Source: Silene noctiflora (lineage: Eukaryota; Streptophyta; Magnoliopsida; Caryophyllales; Caryophyllaceae). Taken from it: DNA of 24,019 nt. The stretch covers positions 1 through 24,019 of the forward strand of contig VHZZ01029697.1 of the NCBI GenBank assembly GCA_009801015.1, read 5' to 3'. Under the pieces are notes generated by a model. The model searched no databases and was not told the DNA's origin. It was given only the letters and a program-made list of their open reading frames with translations. Shown here in pieces: positions 1-9,758 of this stretch (position 1 is the first letter of the stretch; every line of letters begins with the position of its first letter). Position numbers and translations under genes: made by a program.

Positions 1-138
1 TTTTTTTTTTCAAAAATTTCAAGAAAAGTCCTTATTGAAGATTTTGCTTTTGGAGATAGCTTTTTTATTTTGTTAAGGTTTTCTTTGTTATTGGAGTCTT
101 GTTAAGTTAAGATTGTATGGTAAAGGGTCCACAGTCCA
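1..138. other. anonymous sequence, no gene seen
   Basis: The window opens with a T10 run, followed by T-rich sequence. Nothing recognisable as a gene or RNA was seen before the divergent repeat at 139. Confidence 0.5.
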
Positions 139-166
139 TAATAATACCATTTTCGGTAATTCATGT
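139..166 (+). repeat. divergent direct repeat, copy 1
   Basis: The segment begins TAATAATACCA, continues TTTCG and ends AATTCATGT. The same order occurs at 16592-16620 with two substitutions and one single-base gap over about 29 nt. In both places the bases can be read in frame as Asn-Asn-Thr-(Ile/Thr)-Phe. This is probably a relic of an old small duplication. The match is too short to rule out chance without a computed E-value. Confidence 0.45.
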
Positions 167-193
167 TAAAAAATACCTAATTTAAGAATTTTC

Positions 194-466
194 TTGTCTT
201 CTAAAGCCGTTGCTTCGTTATCGGTAGAAGTAGGAACTGGTTGCCAACCTATTGTTTGTTCAAGCCAAGGGCGAACTCGAACTTATCCCTACCTGCATTC
301 TGCTTATCATTTACCAATATTAGTAAGACGAATTAGGGCGCGTTACCACCAACCTTTACCATCAGAGCAACGATCCTCATTCACTGTCCTCCGAACGAGA
401 TTGACTGCCAGTGCTATTGCGGTTAGAAGACGCGCAAGCATGTACGGAGCTAAATACCTTACTTAA
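194..466 (+). other. unassigned open frame, non-ATG start, Ser/Ala-rich opening
   Basis: A 90-codon frame is open from a TTG codon. The first 16 codons read Ser-Ser-Lys-Ala-Val-Ala-Ser and onward, resembling the other Lys-Ala-(Ala/Val/Ser) stretches in the window. The remainder is Arg-rich, with seven Arg pairs or single Arg in the last 45 residues, and has no recognised domain. There is no ATG before the middle of the frame, so as it stands it is unlikely to be translated. It may be a coding relic. Confidence 0.12.
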
Positions 467-2018
467 CAAAGACTCTCCTAAGGCCTACCCGCTGCTGCTC
501 GTGAGCTAAATTCATCCTAACCCACGTGCATACGAGGACCGAACAAGAGTCTACTGGCTTGGCACGTGGGCAGCCTTTCCCCTCCTTGACTGTCTTCCGA
601 GGGATGGAATGGCTCGAGTGAAATCGTATCATCCTTTCTTTTGGCTTTTGGGCCGAATCCGAGTTTGTCCACGAAAGGAGAAACGGAAGTAAGCCACCTC
701 CTTAACTCATTAGTCCCGACCAAGGACTCTTTTCGTCAGCTAGAGATTAAAAGCCCGGATAGGATCTAACGTCATGAATTTCCTTGGTAAAGTCAAATCA
801 AATGGGGCAGATGCAAGCACCAATTAAAATTTCAATGAAGACTCGGCAGGGCGGAATTTTGGCAAATGAGTCAGATAGATAAAGATAATTGGGCGCTGGC
901 TTTCCTTTTTTAGGGATGTCTTCCATTCGAACAAGTCTTTGTTTAAGGGGGATCTTGTAAAGGGGAAAGACTTTACCCTACTACGACATTATTATATAAT
1001 AACTCATACAGTAGATGCGCTTATAACGGCTTAACTGGGATAATAGCTTCTATGTCTAATTACACATGCGCCCTCTTATACTAAATTTTTTTATACTACA
1101 TTAAAGGCTTCCGTCTTCGAGACTATACCCGCTACTCAAGTTGTTAAATTGTAACATAAGCTGTTGGCACGTCCCCTTTTTCCGGTATCCACTATTCTTT
1201 CTCCGACTGCGTCTACTATGGTTAGAGCAAGCTACATCTACTACTTCTACTGATGCATCACGCATCGCATAAAGGCGTAAAGCCAAAGTAGGTATTACAT
1301 AAAACTGGAACTTCCATCCGGACAAGGACTTCTCCGTCTATGTTATGCTACCGCACTACTATACTAAGACATCACAAAGACTTGAAGAACTAGTATCTCT
1401 AGCAAGTGGGTACGTGATCAATCTATAAGAGCAGCTTCGTCAAAACTAAATAAAGCGTAAACTACTAAAGCAGATAAAAGATAAAGAAGAAAGATTATTC
1501 ATAATGGAGTTTCCTCGGGTATAGCTTATAGCTTCATTTCTCCTTGTTCAGATAAAAAACAAAAGCAATTTTTTGAATTTAATGAATTATAAGGCTTGTG
1601 GCACACTAAACCACAAGATCCTAGAACTAAACCCGACCTGTACTATTGTATTGACTCGTGAGTACGCTTCCTTCAAACTTAAAAATAAGAAAGCATATTA
1701 AAAAGGGGTGGCTTCGGTAAAATTCGACACTTCAAGATACTGTCAATCTTTCATGGATCGTATCTCCTATTAGGAAACTCTATCCTATTATACTTACTAT
1801 ACTACTTTAACTGGATTGGGTAGGCTTAGAAGCTGCCATCCTTTGGTTCTTGCGTTGCCGCACCGACCTCTTGATCTTTCTTATACAGGATCTTTCTCAG
1901 TAGGCAATTCACCCGATTGGGCAGTGAGGTAAGAAATGTTCTCAGATGATAGAATAGAAATGACAAGTGCTATAACGATCTGGTTCAACTTATACCTTTC
2001 CTTCCTAAACTTCTAGTC
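467..2018. other. anonymous spacer, no gene seen
   Basis: Only short open stretches occur. One at 1104-1150 reads Lys-Ala-Ser-Val and one at 1429-1464 reads Arg-Ala-Ala-Ser-Ser-Lys; both are too short to be genes. No tRNA, rRNA or intron core was recognised. Confidence 0.5.
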
Positions 2019-2029
2019 GAGGCTGCTTT
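2019..2029 (+). repeat. RARGCNGCYTY near-palindrome, copy 1
   Basis: The sequence is GAGGCTGCTTT, a member of the ten-copy 11-nt family. In the + strand frame it reads Glu-Ala-Ala-Phe and lies in a short open stretch ending in TAA at about 2090. Confidence 0.5.
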
Positions 2030-2310
2030 TCTTCGTATGAAACCCGCCAATTGCCTTAGCCTGGCGGTCCCAGTAAGCATAAAGTCTATGTAAGGGGTCG
2101 GGTCCTGGCCCAGTAAAAGTGCATTTCATGGTTCGGCAAAGAGGATCCCCTGGACCTTCTCCGAAAAGCGAAACTCTCTATATATATGGATTTTCCTGAA
2201 AATGAAAAGTAGACAGACGCTACTCTTGTTGATGGAAGAAAGAGAATTGCACAGATTGCATATAGAAAGGAAGGGAGTAGCTCCAATGGGTGCTAACTCC
2301 TCAAATGTAG

Positions 2311-2321
2311 TTTTTTTTTTA
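2311..2321 (+). repeat. T10 homopolymer run
   Basis: Ten consecutive T followed by A. A simple homopolymer prone to length variation and sequencing error. Confidence 0.8.
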
Positions 2322-2448
2322 CAAAATAAGATAAAATAGGAGCGAAACTAGAGAAAAGGAAGAAGAAGAGACAGACTAGAGCGGGCTGTTGACCTACACG
2401 CTTTCTTTTATAAGAGCGGATCTCGATCCGAACACGCGATTGGACTTT

Positions 2449-2667
2449 ATGACCTGGAAGAGACCAACGGCTCCTGTTGACGAAATCTCGTTACAGATGC
2501 TTCATAAACAACTGCCATATGAAAATGAAAGACATTTCGTACGGTAATATGCCCAGTCGAGGAGGTATTATAATCTCCCACAAGAGGCCCTCCAATTCTG
2601 GGACATACTATCCGCGTTGACCACTTATCCGTGTTCGAACTCAAACAACCAAACTATACTCTTGTGA
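2449..2667 (+). pseudogene. two adjacent coding-like blocks in one frame, family unknown
   Basis: From ATG 2449 the frame runs 32 codons (Met-Thr-Trp-Lys-Arg-Pro and onward) to a TAA at 2545-2547. The same frame is then open for about 39 further codons, to the TGA at 2665-2667. Both blocks have a balanced, protein-like composition with Trp, Tyr, Pro and acidic residues spread evenly, which is unusual for this window. The upstream flank holds a 5-bp inverted repeat (CGGAT/ATCCG, 2417-2430). I do not recognise the family. It may be a gene relic with one stop, or chance. Confidence 0.18.
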
Positions 2668-3357
2668 CTGGGGCGGCGTAGCTTTCTCACAAAGCTTGAC
2701 TTTTTCATTCGTTAAGGATATTTCTATTTCGACCACTAAGAAGACTCCCCGAGAGGACTCGACTGACAAAAAGAGAAGATACCCTTTAAAGTAAAGGCAA
2801 ATTCTTATAAATTATTGCACATGAAAAAGGAAAACCAACTGTGTGCGCGTAGACAGAAAGAAGGCTTATTATACGCATATGTCAAGTCAAAAGAGAGGGA
2901 TGATATGACTCGAACGATAGCGAGAGGAATTCTCAGGATCAGAGGGACGAGCAGCTTCCCGCTTGCAATGGGCGGAAGCCCTATAAACAAAGAAAAAGGA
3001 AAGTTATGAAGGTTTATAAAATGGGACACTTTTTTTTTGCTAGGCCCCGATAAAGCCTCATTTTTCCGACCAAGGGAGCAGTTTCAATTGCATTCTTTTT
3101 TTAAGCAAAAATGGGTAGTAGGCTTTTCTGCCTTTCGTACTCCTACAGGCATTGATAAAGAGTCCAAAAAGCAGCAAAGAGCATTCACGGAAACCTTAGC
3201 CTCTGTCTAAAGAATAAGGAATTGCGTGGTGAAGCCTGTCATGCTAAAACCACTATATACTAACTATACGCTGTAAAGCTAAGTTCATATATATGGCGTA
3301 GGTAAGCATATTATATACGCAATTTGTCCAATTCTCCCCCAAAAGAAATAAAGCGAT
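2668..3357. other. anonymous spacer, no gene seen
   Basis: AT-rich patches and two complementary-strand open frames overlap near 2805-3029. Neither looks like a known protein. No RNA gene was seen. Confidence 0.45.
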
Positions 3358-3381
3358 CTATCTGTCTATCTATCTGTCTAC
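3358..3381 (+). repeat. tandem 12-mer built of CTAT/CTGT tetranucleotides
   Basis: Two adjacent 12-nt units, CTATCTGTCTAT and CTATCTGTCTAC, differ only at the last base. The unit is itself a degenerate tetranucleotide microsatellite, so replication slippage is the likely origin. Confidence 0.8.
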
Positions 3382-3386
3382 AGGTA

Positions 3387-3416
3387 TAAAGCGGAGCGCT
3401 TTCAGATGCCGCTTTA
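3387..3416. other. 8-bp perfect stem, 14-nt loop
   Basis: TAAAGCGG at 3387-3394 pairs with CCGCTTTA at 3409-3416. The loop contains AGCGCT, itself palindromic. It starts six bases after the tandem CTAT/CTGT tract. There is no T-run after it and no gene upstream, so a role as an mRNA 3' end is not supported. Confidence 0.55.
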
Positions 3417-3607
3417 GGCGAGTAAACCCTTTCAATATCAATAAACAGCGGGTTTCTAGTTCTTACTCGTTCCCTTTTTTTCTTAGGTGCTTCCGCTCGC
3501 GTTTGGTTGAGAAAAAGAGCACTTGGGCTCTTTACCAACGCCCTTAAAATTGAAGATAGAAAAGAAAAGTAAGGCCAATTATATCTTTTCCTGTTTCGGC
3601 TCTTTCC

Positions 3608-3631
3608 TTATTATAATATAATAATAATAAT
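3608..3631. repeat. 24-nt A/T-only tract
   Basis: A TTA/ATA microsatellite-like run with no G or C, the longest of several such tracts. It sits abruptly within sequence of ordinary base composition. Confidence 0.75.
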
Positions 3632-3993
3632 GTGGGCCTAACCTCAATCTACCTACCTCATCCCTTAATTAAAAATCTAGGACCCGCTTTATAAAAGCTC
3701 TCGCCAATTACAATTCTTCTTGTGGACATGGGACCTACTTTGCCTCAATCTTAGTGCCCAAAATGCTACGGCGTCAAACGGCTTTGGGTCAGAAATACAT
3801 GAACATTCATCTCAAAACCAAAAAGGGTACCCCCGGGCCTTCGCTTTTTCGGTTATTCGTGGCCTAGACCTGGACCTTGCATTTCCTCGTAGTGTGGGAT
3901 CAACAGCTGTTATTCACGAGGCTGTGGTCGGTTGCAAACATTTGACTTTCTAAAGTAATTTAGTAAACTGAAGGTCCGATGCAATGCATAGTA

Positions 3994-4025
3994 GGGGGGG
4001 GGGTGTCGGCTCGCTCTCAGCCGGC
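3994..4025 (+). repeat. G10 run followed by a 7-bp hairpin
   Basis: Ten consecutive G (3994-4003) are followed one base later by a stem of GTCGGCT (4005-4011) and AGCCGGC (4019-4025). The stem has one G-U pair and a 7-nt loop. G runs this long are rare in this sequence. A C10 run, the same homopolymer on the other strand, occurs at 18566-18575. The exact run length is uncertain in any read-based assembly. Confidence 0.7.
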
Positions 4026-4064
4026 TCTTTCGGATAGGAACCTCGATCTCAATCTCCACCATGA

Positions 4065-4127
4065 GCGAATTCCTCAGCTAAAGCGGCTTCTCTTGACTCA
4101 TCCGCTCGATTACCTGCACCGTCCTAG
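4065..4127 (+). other. Ser/Ala-rich open stretch with Lys-Ala-Ala-Ser
   Basis: About twenty codons between two stops read Ala-Asn-Ser-Ser-Ala-Lys-Ala-Ala-Ser-Leu and continue Ser/Ala/Pro-rich. It contains copy 2 of the 11-nt family (AAAGCGGCTTC, 4080-4090). The composition matches similar stretches at 7321, 17521 and 18143. It is far too short to be a gene alone. Confidence 0.2.
4080..4090 (+). repeat. RARGCNGCYTY near-palindrome, copy 2
   Basis: AAAGCGGCTTC, reading Lys-Ala-Ala-Ser in the open + frame. Confidence 0.5.
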
Positions 4128-4164
4128 GTTTCAAATCTTTTCACGAAATTCTTGCCTGTCTTTG

Positions 4165-4186
4165 AAAAAAAAAAAAATATATATAT
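4165..4186 (+). repeat. A13 run merging into (TA)n
   Basis: Thirteen A followed by alternating TA, 22 nt without G or C, then GGGG. The boundary TATATGGGG recurs at about 13744. Confidence 0.8.
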
Positions 4187-4506
4187 GGGGCCAACCCTGT
4201 TACCGCATTTGCTCGATTTACTTGCGACCCCATTCTTTTTAATAAAAAGGACTTTTTCAAATTTAAAAGCTTTCTATTTTGCTTGAGAAAAAACGCATAA
4301 CGAAGCTATCTACAAACTATAAAAGAAGAATTGGCTTTATATTTATACAAGACTACTAAACTACGTTTGTCAAATAAAGGAATTGCGAGTACGTTGCTCA
4401 CAAGTTGCGTTTTGGCATCTGTGATGGTGGTCCCCTTATTTATAAACCTACTCTTTTCTAGTTAGAAAAGATAACTGAGTGGTTACGATGTAAAGCGTTG
4501 GCAGGT
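4187..4506. other. anonymous spacer, no gene seen
   Basis: A tRNA D-arm-like string near 4471 (AACTGAGTGGTT) has no matching anticodon or T-arm, so no tRNA is called. Confidence 0.5.
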
Positions 4507-4526
4507 CTTGATTGAGCTTGATTGAG
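4507..4526 (+). repeat. perfect tandem 10-mer, two copies
   Basis: CTTGATTGAG is repeated immediately and exactly. It is an isolated small duplication, probably from replication slippage. Confidence 0.85.
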
Positions 4527-4544
4527 ACATGCGGGCCATTCTTT

Positions 4545-4587
4545 GTTCGCGAACTCGGTCCAGATGCATGTGCGCGCGAAGACCGAG
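4545..4587. other. 10-nt palindrome and 7-bp stem-loop
   Basis: GTTCGCGAAC (4545-4554) is a perfect palindrome. It abuts CTCGGTC (4554-4560), which pairs with GACCGAG (4581-4587) across a 20-nt loop. The loop carries ATGCAT and alternating GC. No function can be assigned. Confidence 0.5.
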
Positions 4588-7034
4588 ACTTATAAAAAAA
4601 AAGTAAAGACGGGGCATTAGCGGAGTAAGATCTCTGAGAGTAAGGGTTGTATCAAAGCTTTTTTTCTTCTTCATTCTGCCACCAGTAAGAGTTTGGTCGA
4701 AGAAGTCCTTCCCTCTTTTGGAACGTGGGTATGAACCTCATAACTCATGCATCTGGCTTAACTCAGAAAACAAAAAGCGTAGCTTACCTTCGCCCCGCGG
4801 GGATTCTTTCAAAAGAAAAAACTAGGTCTCCAACAAGGAGTCTGATAGTGCGTAATAAGAAGTAAGAAAGGGGCTAGCTGCTCGCCAAGTAGTACGCTTG
4901 TTCTAATCCCGTATTCTATCGATACAGCTTATGCATCCTTTCACTATGCTCTGGTTCAAGCGCATTCTCTCCTGATTAATGGAAAATCCCCACTTGATGG
5001 GGTCAGTTCAGACCTATATGAGTCAGTCGAGATATTTCATAACCTACCGTTAACATCATAAAAAGTATGAGGTAAGCAGGCTACTTCACAACTCTCACCT
5101 TATCTCTTGTCTTCGCTCCCTCGCCTATTCTTTCGTCTGGGAAAAATTGACTAGAATTTACACCCATTACAGAGCCGACTACACCAGTTCCTATACATAC
5201 ATTGATCGAGCTAATCAATTCTTCTGACTAGCACTTAAACCCTCTCCTATACAGTCGAGCAAAGAGGTTTTCTTCCACTAGCGCTCAAGATTTTTAGACC
5301 TATCCTTCACTTACATCTCTTCCACTTAGAAAAAGGGATAAAAGGGGGGTTCGGTCCATAAAGACTTTTGGGAGATGAGATTGGCGAAGTGTCATTCAAG
5401 ATGAAGAGATCTGATCGAGATTCCTCTTCGGAATAGACTTTCAATTTAACTTCTTAGGGAAGAAAGAACCGGGCACTCGACTCCCTTCTTTTATGTTTCC
5501 CAGAAATGCTTATCTTAGAGTTTCTCAGAATCGTAAAGGGCGCAAACGCGACAAGTTCTTTGTCTGAAGACAGCCAGCAAGGATTAGTAAAAAAAAATTA
5601 ATGCACATCCTGCAGCTTTCTTTCTATACATCATCAGCTTCGGCTTCAACCTCATCAGGATGAAGAAAGCCTTCTTCCGTTAGTACTGCTCCTGATGTGT
5701 CTTGTCTAGGAAGGTTAGCTTTTGTTGTTGTTGATGGGGCATGCTAACTCTAACTCGATTTTTTCACTTAGGGCTTGTTGTTTGAGTTCGAAAAGCAGTT
5801 GGGTCAACGACTTCGTCTGAGTCCTAAAACCTACTAGCTTGACTTTGTTTACAGCTTTACAGGTTATGTTCTGAGGATTACTAAAGTCTTTTGTTGGAAA
5901 ACTTTTAGATTCTATATAAAGAACCGAGGCCAACATCCAAGCTACCCATGCCGAGAGGTTTTGTCCCAATGAAGAAGCCTAAACCAATTGTGGCGTGGAA
6001 AAAGGGTACCCTATATTATATGGAAAGGGTGACTCGTTGAACAACAAAGAAAAGAGGAACCAGTTAAAACTTCTTCAAACTCGTGAACTAGCATGCTAAG
6101 TGGGGGTCCTCCAAACGTCTATCTTGGTTTACTGGTTTTCGCTTCTTCCTCTTGGTTGAGTCATTCGCCTCGCCCCTCTGATTAAGGACAATGAACTTGA
6201 TAATTAAGCTTGCCGATTATTTTTATGGTCTAACTTGAGGGTCGAACTATTTTATAACCTCTTTTGCTGGCACTTTTTCGCCGCTGCTCGTGGATTTGGT
6301 TTTGGGTTTGTAAGCGCTAGCTTGCGCTCCTTTCAGTCTTTGTCTTCTCCGCTTGCTTCGAGGACGAAGGATACTCGTGACTTAATATATGAATAAGAAT
6401 TTAAGACTATTCATTCTAGTATTTCTTTCCTAGATTCGGGGGAGAACATCACATGCTACCGAGCTACATACATAGTTTCTTCGGTACCGCCTTCCATCTA
6501 GAAAATAATGAAAAATAGGAATTAATTAGAATAGTAAGCAAGAGGTCTATCTAGGATCAGGATTGCTCTTTTTCTAATGCTTTTGTGATTCCCCAGCTAG
6601 TGATCCATCACCACTTAGTTATACTTAGCTATATCTATATATTTTTATATTATAGAAAGCTCCTCATTTTAGTTACATAGGACCGATCTCATTCACGGCT
6701 GTGCTTGCTGGAGAGCTACAGCTGCCTGATAAAAAAAAACCTTGTCCTAAAAGAAAGATCTCTTTCCTTGCACTCTTTATCCAACTTCTCTTATTATTAT
6801 AATTAAAATAAAAGAAAGTAAAGGACGGCCTGCGGTCCTATACCATTATGACTTGTTTTAAAGACTTTTTGGGTTGATCGCGGATAGATAGACGGGTCGC
6901 TTCGAGTTGACATACAGATAGGTTAGACCTTTACTTGGTACCACAAAAGGCCTTGCCGATGTTCAAGTCTAGCTGAACCTAAAAAAAAGATAAGAAGGAA
7001 ATTCCCACATACTTACTGAACTTATTCGGGAGCA
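4588..7034. other. anonymous spacer, no gene seen
   Basis: This is 2.4 kb without a convincing gene. It contains a short Ser/Ala-rich open stretch near 5627-5661, an 84-codon minus-strand frame (5715-5969) with TTG first and an ATG eight codons in (5947-5949), and A/T-only tracts at 6636-6654 and 6791-6813. Nothing resembles a tRNA, rRNA or intron. Confidence 0.5.
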
Positions 7035-7283
7035 ATGAGCCAAGCCTGTGCCATAAGAATCAGAAAAGGTCGTAAGAAGGGAGGGTTTCTACTAAGTCAT
7101 TCTCATCAAGTGAATCCTAGTCTTTCTCTTCCTCCACGGGCGCGCTTGATCAAAGAAATGCTTCAACCTGCATTCTTTCGGAACTTATTTCGGAGCGCTT
7201 TCTTCGGTTTAGTATTGAAGGTGGGTTACTGTTTGTCCAAGAAAAGTGAAGTTATCAATGATATAGAATATTATCTATTTTAA
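7035..7283 (+). CDS. unassigned 82-codon ATG frame
   Basis: The frame opens at ATG 7035 (Met-Ser-Gln-Ala-Cys) and closes at TAA. It has a basic first half (Arg-Lys-Gly-Arg-Lys-Lys) and a moderately hydrophobic central part around residues 45-62. There is no recognised domain and no ribosomal-protein signature. No neighbouring gene gives a clue. Frames of this length arise by chance in 24 kb, so confidence is low. Confidence 0.12.
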   Translation: MSQACAIRIRKGRKKGGFLLSHSHQVNPSLSLPPRARLIKEMLQPAFFRNLFRSAFFGLVLKVGYCLSKKSEVINDIEYYLF

Positions 7284-7320
7284 TATAGTAGATCTGTTTT
7301 TTCCTCTGTATCGGCGATTA

Positions 7321-7431
7321 GTATCAACCAAAGCTGCTTCAGAAGCAGCATCGATTCCATCTTCACCTGTAACTTCGTCCGTTGCACCGGCTTTAATCTT
7401 ACTTTCAATCATTCATGACTACACTAAATAA
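7321..7431 (+). other. Ser/Ala/Thr-rich coding-like stretch with perfect inverted repeat
   Basis: The frame reads Val-Ser-Thr-Lys-Ala-Ala-Ser-Glu-Ala-Ala-Ser and onward, with Ser, Ala, Thr and Pro dominating the first 26 residues. It then turns hydrophobic and ends in TAA. It has no ATG start. GCTGCTTC at 7333-7340 and GAAGCAGC at 7342-7349 form a perfect 8-bp inverted repeat around one A. Copy 3 of the 11-nt family lies at 7330-7340. Confidence 0.25.
7330..7349. repeat. RARGCNGCYTY copy 3 within an 8-bp inverted repeat
   Basis: AAAGCTGCTTC (7330-7340), then A, then GAAGCAGC. The inverted repeat 7333-7349 is perfect with a one-base centre, so two overlapping near-palindromes are nested here. 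Confidence 0.6.
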
Positions 7432-8820
7432 AGCAGTATTAAATATCTATTTATAAAGGTTGGTCCTTCCATGAGAAATATCGAATCCTTTGTTACGAAG
7501 CTTCCGAGCAGTCAAAACCAAAACAGAGGGGTGTACGCCAGCCACGCATGCATAAATGTTAACCGGGGCCCATATCCTATTCTGAGATAACCATAACTAC
7601 CTCTTTTTACTATACAAAGAGCGTCCTTCTAACGGGCGCGGGATTTCAAGCTTGCGGGCAGCACAATCTCACCTTTTGGCGAAGTGGCTTAGCGTGCTTT
7701 CTTTACGAACGATCTTACGCGGCGATTCGCGTTCACTTGATTGCGCAGTGCTTTGACATTTTTCTTGTGTTGGCATTAGTGCTAGATAAGAAAGAGAAAG
7801 ATAAGATTTTTTAAAATAAAAGGAATCTTTTGTTCAGTAACGAGTAGCCATGGCTACTTCTGTTAGTTTGGTTAGAAAAGCAGGTTCATCATTTTCCAAG
7901 GACAAGGAGTAGTTTTTAGAGATACTAGCCATGTACTGTTGCCAAAGATTACGAATGGATTTCCGAAATAAATTAACCCATAAAGTAGGTCCGAGAAAGG
8001 CTCTCGAAACCCGTTCTGGACGACGATCGGGTTTTAAAAAACCCACCTAAGAATTTGGATAAGCGCTTTTGCCAATAGCTGCAGCCATTAGAGGGGGCGG
8101 GTTCGAAAGAGTGGGTTGCGGACAACATCAGGAATAGGTTTTCAAGCCCATTGGCCAGTCCGTAAGTCGGGAAAGAACTGTTGGAAGTAAGTAGGTGCTG
8201 CCTCGGAGGATTCTTTCACAAGCTATATCAGGACTCAAGCTCTTCACCAAAAGAATGAGAAAAAAGGAAGGTAGACGCAAGAGTGGTTGTCGGAGAAAGT
8301 AAGGGTCATTCACCAGCCGCCAACTCAAAGGGAGTGGTAGTACTGAAGGGCATTCTGGTTATCAGAGCAGTCTACTATTCTCTGAGAAATTCGATAGAAG
8401 AGAGCAGCTAACAAAGAAAGGTTAAAAGCATTGCATATTATATTATTATAAGAGTTTCTCGAGTAAATGGAAAAGATCTCCCAATCTCAAAAGGGAGAGA
8501 GGGACGAAAGCAATGCCTTCTTATCTTATTATAGGCATCCCTTTCGAGCCGCAGAAGTAGCTGCTTATGCCCCATCTTAAAAAAAATAAAAGGAATATCG
8601 ACGACCGAGTTTGATCTAAAGTGAGTGGAATCGGCCAATCTTAGAAATGCTTGAGCTTTAGGTGGACTTATTTCTTAGGAAAGAAGGACAAAGGGCTGCG
8701 ACTGTACAATTCCCGTTAAACCCAGTCCATTGGGGGATCGATCAAACCAAGGGGTTAATCCCGGGGAGCTCATACGACTCAAACCATATACTTCTATAAC
8801 CTCTTTTTTTATTAACTTTT
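7432..8820. other. anonymous spacer, no gene seen
   Basis: Several minus-strand frames of 66-70 codons (7834-8046, 8128-8328, 8438-8638) lie end to end. None has a recognised domain and their order follows no operon logic. An A/T-only tract lies at 8435-8451. Confidence 0.45.
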
Positions 8821-8836
8821 CAATCTTTAAAGATTG
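8821..8836. repeat. 16-bp perfect palindrome
   Basis: CAATCTTTAAAGATTG is exactly self-complementary with no spacer. It lies in an AT-rich stretch after a T7 run. A dimeric protein site, a replication-fork reversal point or chance are all possible. Confidence 0.75.
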
Positions 8837-9348
8837 TGTAATTGAGATAGAGCCGGGATGGACATGAATCTACACCTTTGCTTGGTTGCATTCACGTAAG
8901 AATTCAGGTTCGAGTTCTTAAAACGACGTGCGAGCATGAAAAAAAGCTATCTTATTAATCAGTACACATGCTCAGTAAAAGAAAATAAGGTCTTTCCAAG
9001 ATTCTGTCTTTCAAGAAGAAATTACTAGGCTTCTTAATATGAATGGAAAAAAAGAAATCATTCCCCTAAGACCGAGGCGTAGCATGAATCTTAATCTGAG
9101 GGGGTCAAGTTCTCAGAATCATAATAAAAAAATCTTCGGAGAATACAATCTATGTGTGAGGAAGGTACTAACCAAGCATTCTGTCCTATAGTAATGTACT
9201 ATTCTAAAACCCTACCTATAATCTCATGAAAGCGCAGGATTTAGGACAATCTCCGCGTATGTAATAGGGGTTTAGATTCACTAGCTAGAGCTAGCGTAGT
9301 CGGTGAAGGCAGATACTTCTGATTAGTCTGATACAAGAGTCTGACCTC
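8837..9348. other. anonymous spacer, no gene seen
   Basis: No frame or RNA structure of note. A T-loop-like GGTTCGAGTT near 8902 lacks paired flanks and is not a tRNA. Confidence 0.5.
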
Positions 9349-9555
9349 TTGCCCTTGCCTTTTAAGATAGGAAGAGGAAAGAGCAGGACGAAGCCCGCTC
9401 CCGAACTAGAGTCACCATCACGCAACTACGCTAGTACTGAGGTTGCACAGACTGACATTCTTAAGAAGAGAAAGCAAGCGACGTTTGGCCAGAGGCTAAG
9501 CCGTTTTGTGACTCACGGCGGATGCTTTGGAATAGGAAGGAAAAGGAAAGACTAG
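9349..9555 (+). other. unassigned 68-codon open frame, basic
   Basis: The frame opens at TTG 9349. The protein is very basic at both ends (Lys-Ile-Gly-Arg-Gly-Lys near the start, Gly-Arg-Lys-Arg-Lys-Asp at the end), with a middle reading Ser-Arg-Asn-Tyr-Ala-Ser-Thr-Glu-Val-Ala. Composition is protein-like, but there is no ATG start and no recognised family. Confidence 0.12.
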
Positions 9556-9758
9556 CACTAGCAGAAGATTGAGGTTCCCCCCTTCTTATATATAAGTCTA
9601 AGTCTGTGTGGCTTGAAGAGTGGGTTGGATCCCCTCCCTTCGACGTTGGGAAAAAGAGCATCTCGCCAATCCTTGTCTTAATCTTTTCAGCTAAATAAAA
9701 AGTAATTGACTCACTTTAACAAAGTAAACAGGGCGGAGTCAGACTCATACTCAGATAG

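Larger units (their letters stand above)
3979..4242 (+). other. 87-codon ATG frame running through G10 and A13 tracts
   Basis: The frame opens at ATG 3979 and is open only because it crosses a G10 run (giving Gly-Gly-Gly) and an A13 run (giving a Lys string). There is no recognised domain. Frames kept open by homopolymers are poor coding candidates, and a different run length would change the frame. I judge it non-coding. Confidence 0.1.

Noticed and set aside
4466-4490. tRNA D-arm-like string AACTGAGTGGTT
   Set aside because: No anticodon stem, T-arm or acceptor pairing was found at the required distances.
5469-5482. AACCGGGCACT, resembling the start of plant mitochondrial 5S rRNA
   Set aside because: The match ends after about eleven bases, and nothing downstream resembles 5S rRNA.
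7834-8638. Three consecutive minus-strand frames of 66-70 codons as a gene group
   Set aside because: Frames of this size are common by chance here, and their translations show no domain or shared feature.
8895-8920. T-loop-like GGTTCGAGTT
   Set aside because: The flanks do not pair as a T-stem, and no anticodon arm lies upstream.
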